Assembly (NCBI RefSeq): GCF_038023995.1
Contig: NZ_CP150660.1
Span: 1,176,501-1,240,500, forward strand
Reading direction: 5' to 3'
Length of the DNA stretch: 64,000 nucleotides
DNA from: Polaribacter atrinae
Lineage (GTDB): Bacteria > Bacteroidota > Bacteroidia > Flavobacteriales > Flavobacteriaceae
This document shows, piece by piece, positions 52,689-60,772 of this stretch (its first letter is position 1; each line of letters begins with the position of its first letter). The notes beneath the pieces were generated by a model. The model was not told the DNA's origin. It saw only the letters and a list, made by a program, of their open reading frames with translations, and ran no database searches. Position numbers and translations under genes: made by a program.

Positions 52689-53822
52689 TTATTCTTTCGT
52701 AACATACTCAGATATATCCTTGGTTAAGATAAACTTGAAATTGGCAAACGTGTAAAACAGCATACCTATTGTAATTCCAACAAGCGCATATTCTATTTTT
52801 GGCAAAAAGGTAGATGCTATGGTTATAAAAATACATACCAGTGTATTAATTGTCATCCTTTTACGGAACGGAGGAATAAAAACAATATAAACGGTTTGTT
52901 TTCCGATGTAAAAAAAGCTCATTCCAGTAATCGCCAGAATTCTAAACTCATTCATATTTAGATCATTTAAAATAGCATGTCGAATCACATTAGCCATGAT
53001 TACAAAACCCATAGCTAAAAACAAGTGGGAATACAACATAGGAAACCCGTTGGTCATAGATTTAATCCGCTCATTGACAGGAAAACTATCGTAATATATC
53101 CACCAAATAAGGCCAATCATAATAAAACCCGTAACTGCTGCCACAATACTTAAAATGTCCCAATTGACACTTCTTAAAGTACCTGTAAGACTTATAATAG
53201 ATTCTCCCAGAAGTATTATTGAAGACAATCCTATTCGTTCTACCAGATGTTCGCGATGGACCGGTTTTGGTTTCTCCAAATTCCGTGTACTTACAAGATA
53301 AATACCGAGCATTTCAATTAGAATTCCGGAAACCAAAATAATTTCCCTTAAGGGGGTTTCCATGAAAATGGAAAAAGCTGAAATTCCCGTGCCGAAAAGA
53401 ATTACATAACCACTTTTCCTAGCATAACTTACAGAGTGCTGGTCTTGATTAGATGCTCTAAAAAATAAAAACACCAATATTAACTTTATAACCGCATAAA
53501 AACCGACAAAGGCAGGATAATTCTGAAAGAGATCATCTCCAAAAAATGCAGCCATGACTATCATCAAGAACATAATGGTAAGACTAAAGATTCTTTCAAT
53601 CCTATTATCATGATTGAATCGATTGGAAAATAAGGTATGTACAGTCCAGATCCACCAGATTATAATAAATTGTAAAGGGAATAGCCAAATCTGTTCAGAA
53701 GTTAAATGATTATTATGAGTATGCGCCAGATTATGAGTCACTACTCCAATGCTGGATACAAAAACTAGGTCGAAGAATAGTTCGAGCCAGGTAGCATGTC
53801 GGTGTTTTAGAAAATATTCCAA
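52689..53822 (-). CDS. Low temperature requirement protein A (LtrA) family membrane protein
   Basis: 377 residues with about ten membrane segments. The LtrA hallmarks are present: HATWLELFFDLVFVSSIG at the N-terminus and LVERIGLSSIILLGESIISL in the middle. Function in bacteria is not well defined. Confidence 0.9.
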   Translation of the reverse strand: MEYFLKHRHATWLELFFDLVFVSSIGVVTHNLAHTHNNHLTSEQIWLFPLQFIIIWWIWTVHTLFSNRFNHDNRIERIFSLTIMFLMIVMAAFFGDDLFQNYPAFVGFYAVIKLILVFLFFRASNQDQHSVSYARKSGYVILFGTGISAFSIFMETPLREIILVSGILIEMLGIYLVSTRNLEKPKPVHREHLVERIGLSSIILLGESIISLTGTLRSVNWDILSIVAAVTGFIMIGLIWWIYYDSFPVNERIKSMTNGFPMLYSHLFLAMGFVIMANVIRHAILNDLNMNEFRILAITGMSFFYIGKQTVYIVFIPPFRKRMTINTLVCIFITIASTFLPKIEYALVGITIGMLFYTFANFKFILTKDISEYVTKE

Positions 53823-53940
53823 ATATTAAATTTTTAGGATTTACTTTTAAAGAAATTGTAAACGACTTTTTCTTCAGCAACCAATTGACCTTCCTGGAAA
53901 GCCTACATAGTTGTTATCATTAATCTATTGCCCAAATGTA

Positions 53941-54120
53941 CTAAATTATCTTAAAATAATTAAATGCCTTTGCACCCTGTAAATAATCAATTCTAAGATT
54001 AATACTTACTAATTTATCTTCTTCAGAAATAAAATTGGCAATTCCAACCATTCCACCTACTAAATCCATTATTAGATCAATAACGCCACCGTGTCACCTG
54101 CTTCTTTGAATGTCTCCTAC
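53941..54120 (-). pseudogene. PaaI-type hotdog thioesterase, C-terminal fragment
   Basis: From 54093 leftwards the frame reads HGGVIDLIMDLVGGMVGIAN, then INLRIDYLQGAKAFNYF to a stop at 53941, the typical second half of a PaaI-like thioesterase. An in-frame TGA precedes HGG and the N-terminal half is missing. Confidence 0.7.
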
Positions 54121-54182
54121 CAATTCTGCCCTGTAAGGTAATAAAACCCGTACTGGCTGAACCAAAAAACCAAAGTTGTACA

Positions 54183-54425
54183 AATGAAAGCGCTAATATA
54201 TTAACGGAAAAATGTTTAGCAGATTCTAAAGAAATGGCAGTAAAATATCCTGATTTGACTAAAGGGTATCATAAATGTTTAACTGCAAAGATTCAAGCGG
54301 AATTCACTCTAGCGGAATATATCGAGATTATTAAAATTGGAATTGAAGAACAAAAGCAAAAGTTATTACCAGTATTTCCAAGCTGCTTGTCGGATTACCA
54401 AAATAATGTGAAAAAGCATAATTAA
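54183..54425 (+). CDS. Short hypothetical or truncated protein
   Basis: The open frame gives SCTNESANILTEKCLADS before the ATG at 54234 and ends IGIEEQKQKLLPVFPSCLSD. It may be the remainder of a longer lipoprotein cut at its 5' side near the thioesterase fragment. Low confidence in the start. Confidence 0.35.
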   Translation, partial: NESANILTEKCLADSKEMAVKYPDLTKGYHKCLTAKIQAEFTLAEYIEIIKIGIEEQKQKLLPVFPSCLSDYQNNVKKHN

Positions 54426-54445
54426 AACATTAATATTAATAAGCC

Positions 54446-54581
54446 TGCACACAACAACGGTTCATCGCCAATAAGCGGCTTCGTTAGTAAGAAAATAATT
54501 AACTTTACCAACAAACCAATACTAAGCCGACAAATTCGCGTCTCTTACTCCGCCAAATGGCGATAAACGAGACCGTTGCGA
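54446..54581 (+). repeat. attC-like site A36, divergent family
   Basis: Box TGCACACAAC, same as A10. Arm GGTTCATCGCC pairs with GGCGATAAAC; outer spacer GAGACC; core GTTGCGAG. Middle stem AAGCGGCTTCG. Confidence 0.75.
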
Positions 54582-54590
54582 GTAATTTAA

Positions 54591-55175
54591 ATGAACATCG
54601 AAAATTCAATAATATTAGAAATTTTTAAGGGCATTTCTTTTTCAAAAAAAGAAATGAATATTATTGAAAGTAAACTTAAAAAACTCAAGTTAAAAAAAGG
54701 GACTACAATATTAAAAGCAGATGATAAAGTGAACAGTCAATATTATGTTTACAACGGATGTTTAAGAACTTACTTTATTGACAAATCTGGTAAAGAACAT
54801 ACTTTGCAATTCGCCATTAATGATTGGTGGATAAGCGATTATACGGCTTTCTTCACAGCATCCAAAGCGATTATGTATATTGAAACTATTCAGGAAGCAA
54901 CTTTGTATGAAATTTCCAAAAAAAGTATGGAAGATTTATTTGTAGAGATTCCACAATTAGAAACTTTTTTCAGAAAAAAAATGGAAAGAGCTTTTGCTAG
55001 CTTTCAAAAAAGAATATTAGCAAATTTAGCCCAATCAGCTAAAGAAAGATACGTTTCTTTTATTAGCACTTACCCAAAAATTGAACAGACTGTAAAAAAT
55101 TACCATATAGCTTCTTATCTAGGAATTACTACCGAAAGCTTAAGTAGAATTAGAAAAGAAATATCTCATAATTGA
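54591..55175 (+). CDS. Crp/Fnr-family regulator
   Basis: 194 residues: cyclic-nucleotide-binding beta-roll (LKLKKGTTILKADDKVNSQY) and C-terminal HTH (NYHIASYLGITTESLSRIRK). ATG 15 nt after the core. Typical of Bacteroidota Crp-like proteins without visible cAMP contacts. Precedes the DJ-1-like gene. Confidence 0.88.
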   Translation: MNIENSIILEIFKGISFSKKEMNIIESKLKKLKLKKGTTILKADDKVNSQYYVYNGCLRTYFIDKSGKEHTLQFAINDWWISDYTAFFTASKAIMYIETIQEATLYEISKKSMEDLFVEIPQLETFFRKKMERAFASFQKRILANLAQSAKERYVSFISTYPKIEQTVKNYHIASYLGITTESLSRIRKEISHN

Positions 55176-55209
55176 TTTTATTACCATACATCAATTTTTA
55201 GTACTTAAT

Positions 55210-56031
55210 TTGAAAGTAATTTTGTCTCTAATCAAAAGAATAACAACAATTATAATCGATTTAGCTTTATTATCCTCTTGTGGTAAAAACACAAAAGAAA
55301 ATAATTCTAATGAAAAAAAATTAAGTATTAACACAAAAAAAAGCAAAACAATGAAAAAAGTATTATTTGTATTAACTAATCACGAAGATTTAGGAGATAC
55401 TGGATTGAAAACTGGTTTTTGGATTGAAGAATTTGCAGCACCTTATTACTTATTAAAAGATAAAGGAATTGAAATTACTATGGCATCTCCAAAAGGTGGA
55501 CAACCTCCAATTGACCCAAAAAGTAATGAACCAGATTTCCAAACTCCAGCAACCATAAGATTTAATGATGATAAAGAAACTAAAGAGATCTTATCTAAAA
55601 CAATAAAATTGGAAACTGTAAATCAAGCAGATTATGACGCAGTATTTTATCCTGGTGGACACGGTGTTGTATGGGATTTAGCTGAAGATGAAAACTCAAT
55701 TGCCTTAATAGAAGATTTTTATAACAACAATAAACCTGTTGCTGCTGTTTGTCACGCTCCTGCAATTTTTAAAAACACAAAAAATACGGATGGGACATCT
55801 TTGGTTAATGGGAAAAAAGTAACTGGATTTACAAACGGAGAAGAAGAAGCTGTTCAACTAACTTCTGTTGTTCCATTTTTGGTTGAAGAAATGTTAAAGA
55901 GTAATGGTGGAATTTACACTAAAAAAGCAGACTGGAGTCCTTATGCGGTCGAAGATGGTTTGTTAATAACCGGACAAAATCCTGCATCTTCAGAACCAGT
56001 TGCCGAACTATTACTAGAAAAGTTAAAGTAA
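55210..56031 (+). CDS. DJ-1/PfpI-family class I glutamine amidotransferase-like protein
   Basis: The domain begins at ATG 55351 (MKKVLFVLTNHEDLGDTGLK) and has the nucleophile elbow AAVCHAPA and YPGGHGVVWD. Hsp31-like chaperone/glyoxalase proteins have this form. A longer frame from TTG 55210 adds a lipoprotein-like signal (LALLSSCGKN), so both a cytosolic and an exported form are possible. Shares its cassette with the Crp/Fnr gene. Confidence 0.85.
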   Translation: MKVILSLIKRITTIIIDLALLSSCGKNTKENNSNEKKLSINTKKSKTMKKVLFVLTNHEDLGDTGLKTGFWIEEFAAPYYLLKDKGIEITMASPKGGQPPIDPKSNEPDFQTPATIRFNDDKETKEILSKTIKLETVNQADYDAVFYPGGHGVVWDLAEDENSIALIEDFYNNNKPVAAVCHAPAIFKNTKNTDGTSLVNGKKVTGFTNGEEEAVQLTSVVPFLVEEMLKSNGGIYTKKADWSPYAVEDGLLITGQNPASSEPVAELLLEKLK

Positions 56032-56035
56032 AAAC

Positions 56036-56169
56036 TACTCACAATAACGTGTATAAGTAATAGCGACTTGGTTTTTTAATTCAAGTCGCTATTCTTTTTT
56101 ATTTTGTAAATTACTTTCCGAAAGTGATCGCAAAAATTTCGCTAATACTCATACACAAATACGTTGCCA
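56036..56169 (+). repeat. attC-like site A37
   Basis: Closing box TACTCACAAT matches the expected TACTCGCAAC in 8 of 10 and lost the conserved AAC. Arms GTGTATAAGTAATAGC / GCTAATACTCATACAC. Middle hairpin TCAAGTCGC-style rather than TCGC. Outgoing core GTTGCC. Confidence 0.75.
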
Positions 56170-56198
56170 AAAACACTTCAGTGAGCTTGGAAAATTTA

Positions 56199-56310
56199 AT
56201 GTAAAGAAAAGTCAAATAACTTATCATTTAAAATTATTATGTAAAGAAAAGTCCATTTTCTTATCATTATAAATTACCTTTGTAAAGAAAAATAGAATTT
56301 CTTATCATTA
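56199..56310 (+). promoter_or_regulatory. Three tandem operator-like repeats and promoter before fic
   Basis: TGTAAAGAAAA ... TTTCTTATCATT occurs three times (starting 56200, 56240, 56281), spaced 40-41 bp, that is close to four helical turns. Each is a partial palindrome (TAAAGAAAA against TTTTCTTATC). TACCTTTG at 56275-56282 provides a -7 box between units 2 and 3, so a bound protein would block it. The Fic protein has a winged-helix C-terminus and may be the repressor. Confidence 0.65.
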
Positions 56311-57386
56311 TGAATGACTTTAAACTTGAAAAACTTCCTTTAAAAAAAGACATTGAAACAAAAAATGTTCTTAAAAAATTAAATGAAGCTCATAGAGCAT
56401 TAGCTGAATTAAAAGGTTTAGTATCTAGTATTCCAAATGAAAATATCCTAATTAATACATTAGGTTTACAAGAAGCAAAAGATAGTTCTGAAATTGAAAA
56501 TATCATCACAACACACGATGATCTTTATAAAGCTGAACTAAATTTAGATGGAGTAAAATCGTTAGATGCTAAAGAAGTTCAAAATTATATTTCTGCATTA
56601 AAAATTGGGTATTCATTAATTTCAAAAAGAAATATTTTAACAAATAATGACATTATCCAAATACAATCTGAATTAGAAAAAAACAATGCTGGTTTTAGAA
56701 AAGTACCTGGAACTGCATTAAAAAATGCTAAAACTGGAGAAACAATTTATACTCCGCCACAAGACCTTGAAACTATAAAAAATTTAATGTCTAATTTAGA
56801 ACAATTTATTAATGACGATACTTTATCTGACTTTGACCCAATAGTAAAAATGGCTATTATACATTATCAATTTGAAAGTATCCACCCTTTTTATGACGGT
56901 AATGGTAGAACAGGAAGAATTATTAATGTGCTTTATTTAGTAATGAAAGATTTACTTGATTTACCTATTTTATATTTGAGTAGGTTCATTATTGAAAATA
57001 AAGCTAAATATTATGAATTATTACAAGAAGTTAGAATAACTGACAATTGGGAAAATTGGTTAATCTATATTATCAAAGCAGTCGAGCAAACCTCTAAACA
57101 AACTATAATTCTAATAAAAGATATTCAGAAATTAATGCTTGAATATAAACACATAATTAGAGATAATTATAAATTTTATAGTCAAGATTTATTGAATAAT
57201 TTATTTCAACATCCATACACAAAAATTGAGTTTATAGAAAGAGATTTAGGAGTATCAAGAATTACAGCTGCTAATTATTTAAATAGACTTGCGAAAGACG
57301 GAATTCTAACAAAACAGAAACTTGGAACAGGAAATTACTATGTCAATGAAAAATTATATACGATTTTAACAAAAAAAGTACTTTAG
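56310..57386 (+). CDS. Fic-family protein with N-terminal DUF4172-like and C-terminal HTH
   Basis: 358 residues. Fic motif HPFYDGNGRTGRIINVLYL (HxFxDGNGRxxR) near residue 195. An inhibitory helix-like motif EAKDSSEIENIITTHDDLY near residue 60 matches the (S/T)xxxE(G/N) class of self-inhibited Fic proteins. The C-terminus (IEFIERDLGVSRITAANYLN) is a winged helix. AMPylates target proteins; probably autoregulated by the upstream repeats. Confidence 0.92.
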   Translation: MNDFKLEKLPLKKDIETKNVLKKLNEAHRALAELKGLVSSIPNENILINTLGLQEAKDSSEIENIITTHDDLYKAELNLDGVKSLDAKEVQNYISALKIGYSLISKRNILTNNDIIQIQSELEKNNAGFRKVPGTALKNAKTGETIYTPPQDLETIKNLMSNLEQFINDDTLSDFDPIVKMAIIHYQFESIHPFYDGNGRTGRIINVLYLVMKDLLDLPILYLSRFIIENKAKYYELLQEVRITDNWENWLIYIIKAVEQTSKQTIILIKDIQKLMLEYKHIIRDNYKFYSQDLLNNLFQHPYTKIEFIERDLGVSRITAANYLNRLAKDGILTKQKLGTGNYYVNEKLYTILTKKVL

Positions 57387-57517
57387 CCAACAACGTGTAG
57401 TAAAAATTGCTAAATTAGTGCTTAACCTAAGGTAGTTGCAATTTTGTTACGTCTGATTTTCCTGCGGAAAATCCTCGCACACAAAACCGCAACTTCTCAT
57501 ACACAAAACCGTTGCAA
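57386..57517 (+). repeat. attC-like site A38
   Basis: Box GCCAAC begins at the last base of the fic stop codon. Arms GTGTAGTAAAAATTGC / GCAACTTCTCATACAC. Hairpin GATTTTCCTGCGGAAAATC. Outgoing core GTTGCAAGTA. Confidence 0.85.
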
Positions 57518-57591
57518 GTAATTGGCGGAAACCACTCAGACACTTGAATTTTGAAAAATTGAAAAAGTGCTACAAGCTGAAAAAAACCAAC
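57512..57591 (+). other. ORF-less mini-cassette
   Basis: Only 80 bp of body between two sites, with perfectly matching 10-bp ends (GTTGCAAGTA / TACTTGCAAC). It contains GGCGGAAACCACTCA, a word shared with the family B cassettes. It shows that a cassette needs no gene. Confidence 0.75.
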
Positions 57592-57727
57592 TACTTGCAA
57601 CACCGTTTATAAAAAATTGCTAAATTGTGCCTTATCAAAACTAGTCGCATTTTTGTAAACCCCTATTTTCCTGCGGAAAATAGCCGTTCACATAAATCGC
57701 AACTTTTATTACACAAACACGTTGTGG
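57592..57727 (+). repeat. attC-like site A39
   Basis: Box TACTTGCAAC. Arms GTTTATAAAAAATTGC / GCAACTTTTATTACAC. Hairpin CTATTTTCCTGCGGAAAATAG. Outgoing core GTTGTGGTTA. Confidence 0.88.
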
Positions 57728-57740
57728 TTAATTTTAAAAA

Positions 57741-58088
57741 ATGACGATAGAACAATTAAAATCGAACATAAAATGGTGGGAATCCAAAAGATGGATTTAT
57801 AATGTTGCTGTTGGACTTTTCGGGATTTTTGGAATTTACGATGGACTTTCAAGAGGAGAATACTCTTGGACAATAGACGATACAATCGGAATTTTGATTT
57901 GGGGAATTGGAGCAAATATTTTTTATTCATTAGGAATTTTATTGGAATTATTTGACTGGTATTACCTGAAAAATAAAGTCGGAATTAAAAGGTTCCGAAT
58001 GATATTCTTCGTAATCGGAATTTTATTCAGTTGCTTTTGGACTTTATGGTGTAGTTGGCTTTATTTTGCAAAACCACATTTATGGTAA
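57741..58088 (+). CDS. Small membrane protein, unknown function
   Basis: 115 residues with three hydrophobic segments (IYNVAVGLFGIFGIYDGL; IGILIWGIGANIFYSLGILL; MIFFVIGILFSCFWTLWCSW). Three-helix membrane proteins of this size are frequent in cassette arrays. Its end overlaps the leader of the next gene. Confidence 0.6.
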   Translation: MTIEQLKSNIKWWESKRWIYNVAVGLFGIFGIYDGLSRGEYSWTIDDTIGILIWGIGANIFYSLGILLELFDWYYLKNKVGIKRFRMIFFVIGILFSCFWTLWCSWLYFAKPHLW

Positions 58089-58108
58089 AACAAATCAAGA
58101 AGTCTAAA

Positions 58109-58522
58109 ATGAACGAAATCTATTTATCTAAAATAAATGAAGAACAAAATCGAGAGGTCATTGTCGAAGGCGATGACCATTCTGTTTGGGCCTATGTCTT
58201 AAAACATTCGGAGGAAAGTATCGGAATTGAATTTGACGGATTTATATGTTCTCGTGGAACTCTTGTTGAGTCAAGTAAAGAAATAAAAGACTATATCAAT
58301 AACGCTATTTCTGCGCCATTAATGAAAAGGTATTCGAATGAATTCTCTATCCAACGAGAAATTGAAAATAAGGACATAGAAATTGATTGGAACGGAAACG
58401 AAATAAGTATAAAACTAAACGGGATTGATTTTCTGATTATGGATTTAAAAAACCGAAAATCTTACTCAAAATCAACATCTGAAAATGGTCCTTATGGAAT
58501 TCCAATAACTGAAAAAAACTAA
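58109..58522 (+). CDS. Hypothetical protein
   Basis: 137 residues from ATG 58109; longer in-frame starts at 58055 and 58082 would overlap the previous gene. Beta-rich start (REVIVEGDDHSVWAYVLK) of a kind seen in immunity-like proteins. No family assigned. Stop lies inside the closing box. Confidence 0.55.
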   Translation: MNEIYLSKINEEQNREVIVEGDDHSVWAYVLKHSEESIGIEFDGFICSRGTLVESSKEIKDYINNAISAPLMKRYSNEFSIQREIENKDIEIDWNGNEISIKLNGIDFLIMDLKNRKSYSKSTSENGPYGIPITEKN

Positions 58523-58529
58523 CCACAAC
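58519..58529 (+). repeat. attC-like site A40, left box only
   Basis: TAACCACAAC pairs exactly with the cassette start GTTGTGGTTA. The site is cut one base later by IS110 and no right half follows, so the array ends here. Confidence 0.8.
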
Positions 58530-58643
58530 AAAGAACTGAGCTAAAAAACAACTCTTTTCTTCATTAAATTTACGCACTATTATTTTAGGCTCATAATGCT
58601 ATCAATTAGTATTTTGAGCTTTTATTTTTTATGTAAATACTAC

Positions 58644-59608
58644 TTATTTTGATAAAACAGAAACGTACGTTTCGTCATATGGTAAACCTGATTTTGCAAT
58701 AGCAAAACTCTGTCTTATCAATTTATTTGAAACCGCTATTAATGCCAATTTCTTACTCTTACCCTTGTTAACAATTCGCTCATAAATATCGCGACATGCT
58801 TTATTATGCTTACAAGCTGTAAAAGTACAGAGAAACAAGAGGTTGCGTAACTTCCTATTTCCCACTTTACTTATTCTACTTCTTCCCCGTACACTACTTC
58901 CAGATACTCTTATCGTTGGAGTAATCCCTACATAACTACATAATTGTGAAGCCGTTTCAAACTTCTTAAATCCATCAGTAATTACGATTAAAAACAATGC
59001 CGTTTTCAATCCTATTCCTGGAATACTTGTTAGTAATGTTAACTGTGCTTGCTGGTCTTGTTTTACTAACGATAATACTTTTCGATTCCTAAAATCTCTT
59101 TATCTAAATGTTTTTTAGTCCGTTTTAATGAACCATAAACCCACTTAGAAGGAATCCCTAAAACTTCTTCTCCATGATTTTTATTCTTAACCGCTGTACG
59201 TTTTTTAATATTACTATCTAATAATCTAAACAACTGTAAACACTCGCTCTGAACATTGGTAAGAGCCGTATACAATGGAACTTCATTAATGGTTCCATAT
59301 TCACAAATAGCCTTCGCATCACTTTTATCCGTCTTTACTTTAGATAATTTCATTTGGATAAATCGCTTGACTGATAAAGGATTTACAACCGATACAAAAA
59401 TGCTTTGCTTGTATAAAAACTGAGCTAATCTATAATGGTAATAACCTGTTGATTCCATAATTACTAATGAGTTTTTAGGTAAACTTTTTAAGAAGGTTTT
59501 AAACCCTAATTCATCATTTTTAAATTGATCATGACCACTTCTACTTCCATAAACATCAAAAACGTCTTTACTGATGTCAACTCCAAAAATTTCCTTATAT
59601 TTATTCAT
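58644..59608 (-). pseudogene. IS110-family transposase, frameshifted
   Basis: A 4-nt deletion near 59083 relative to copy 1 splits the frame. The N-terminal DEDD half (from ATG 59608) and the C-terminal half (58644-59009) are otherwise the same as copy 1. Confidence 0.85.
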
Positions 59609-59677
59609 AAGAACTGATTTATGAAAGAATAACCTACTTTTACTCACAACAACTTGAAATCGAGATCTAGGTCTCAC

Positions 59678-59830
59678 AGAACTGAACGTGATTTTTAGTA
59701 GAAAAGAGAGAGGATTATCAATGTTGTCGAAGTCTTGGCTTCACCGTATATATTAACCTTAATTCTCTCTTTTATTCTTTCTGATTTATATACTTAAACT
59801 TAGTCTTTTATTATAAAATGCTAACTTAAG
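59678..59830 (-). ncRNA. Putative IS110 bridge RNA, copy 2
   Basis: Same stem-loop as in copy 1, again with CACCGTATATA (59742-59752). Here the match to the flanking target (ACA then CCGTATATA) is complete. Confidence 0.5.
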
Positions 59831-60369
59831 CCGTATATAAGACACTAAATAAACAACAAAACAAAAAGCCTTCTAATAATAATTTATTATATATTATATT
59901 ATTAATATTGTTATTTTTTGGAGTTTACTTTATCCAAAAAAAACTGTTTCAGATACAAAAAAACAGACCTATTAATCATAAGGATAATTCATCACCTGAT
60001 ATTCTTTCTGAAAAAATAGAAAGCGAGTTGATGCAGAAAATAAAAGAATTTGAAGAATCTAAGCATTATTTAGATAAAAATATGTCTTTGCCTACTCTAA
60101 TTAGTTTACTAAATACAAATACTACCTATTTGAGATCTTTTATTAAAAAACATAAAAATACAGATTACAACAATTATATTAATGAATTGAGAATACAATA
60201 TATTAAAGAAAAATTAACTACAGACAAAGATTATTTAAATTATAAAATTAGTTATCTAGCAAATAAATGCGGTTTCCGTTCTCATAGTAAATTCTCTACA
60301 AATTTTAAAAAATTTACAGGTTTATGTCCTTCAGAGTTCATTACAGATATAAGAAATAAATCTATTTAG
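59831..60369 (+). pseudogene. AraC-family regulator, 5' truncated by IS110
   Basis: The frame is open from the very end of the IS: VYKTLNKQQNKK, a membrane helix (LLYIILLILLFFGVYFI), a linker, then a complete AraC HTH (SLPTLISLLNTNTTYLRSFI, KISYLANKCGFRSHSKFSTN). This is the C-terminal end of the TPR-containing membrane AraC proteins common in Flavobacteria. The N-terminal TPR part is missing. Confidence 0.75.
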
Positions 60370-60644
60370 TATTGTAATGACTTTAGAAATTATATAAAAT
60401 ATTTAAGTAATACTTTTATTTCCTTATAATTTATGTAGTTTTTCTTAAGTCATAAAATGATTTTCTAATCATAACTATAAAACTATACCAACTCATTTCA
60501 TATTAAGAATACTAACAAACCCAGTACTAAGAAATACGAATTAGCCACAAGAAAATAACAAATAGATTACTATTATTTACTCCTCTAATAATAACACTCC
60601 AATCTATTACTAAAATAAAACTAAAGAAATAAGCACTATTTCTT

Positions 60645-60682
60645 AAAAAAAACAGGATTAAACAATAAAAGTCTAATCCTGT
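60645..60682 (-). terminator. Terminator of the metal-efflux operon
   Basis: On the minus strand ACAGGATTA ... TAATCCTGT followed by eight T. Lies 90 bp after the HMA gene. Confidence 0.7.
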
Positions 60683-60689
60683 AATTTTA

Positions 60690-60722
60690 AATTACACAGT
60701 AAAGGGGGAGTGTAATTTTTCT
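60690..60722 (+). terminator. Possible terminator on the + strand
   Basis: AATTACAC ... GTGTAATT followed by TTTTTC. The rest of 60370-60772 shows no gene, only AT-rich DNA with these two hairpins. Confidence 0.45.
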
Positions 60723-60772
60723 AATATAAAACTGACGATATTAGAAATAAAACCCAAAAGTACTCTTTTAGA

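Larger units (their letters stand above)
1..58529. other. Integron-like gene-cassette array (CALIN-like)
   Basis: About 40 attC-like palindromic sites separate 39 or so cassettes, nearly all with ORFs on the + strand. Seen directly: the first 6-10 nt of most cassettes (from GTT) are the reverse complement of the box that closes the same cassette, and the site arms covary (GTGTATAA with TCATACAC, ATATATAA with CCATATAT, TTGTAT with ATACAA). This is the architecture of integron cassettes. Departures from the textbook are boxes such as CACAAC or TACAAC instead of RYYYAAC, and sites that are long (about 130-200 bp). No tyrosine recombinase is visible. The array runs off the left edge and is cut on the right by an IS110 element. 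An undescribed mobile cassette system that only resembles integrons is the alternative. Confidence 0.85.
58530..59830 (-). mobile_element. IS110-family element, copy 2
   Basis: About 1301 bp, nearly identical to 33449-34752. Left flank CCACAACA of A40; right flank CCGTATATAAG, the exact continuation an intact site would have, but then followed by a gene fragment instead of the rest of a site. Confidence 0.8.
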
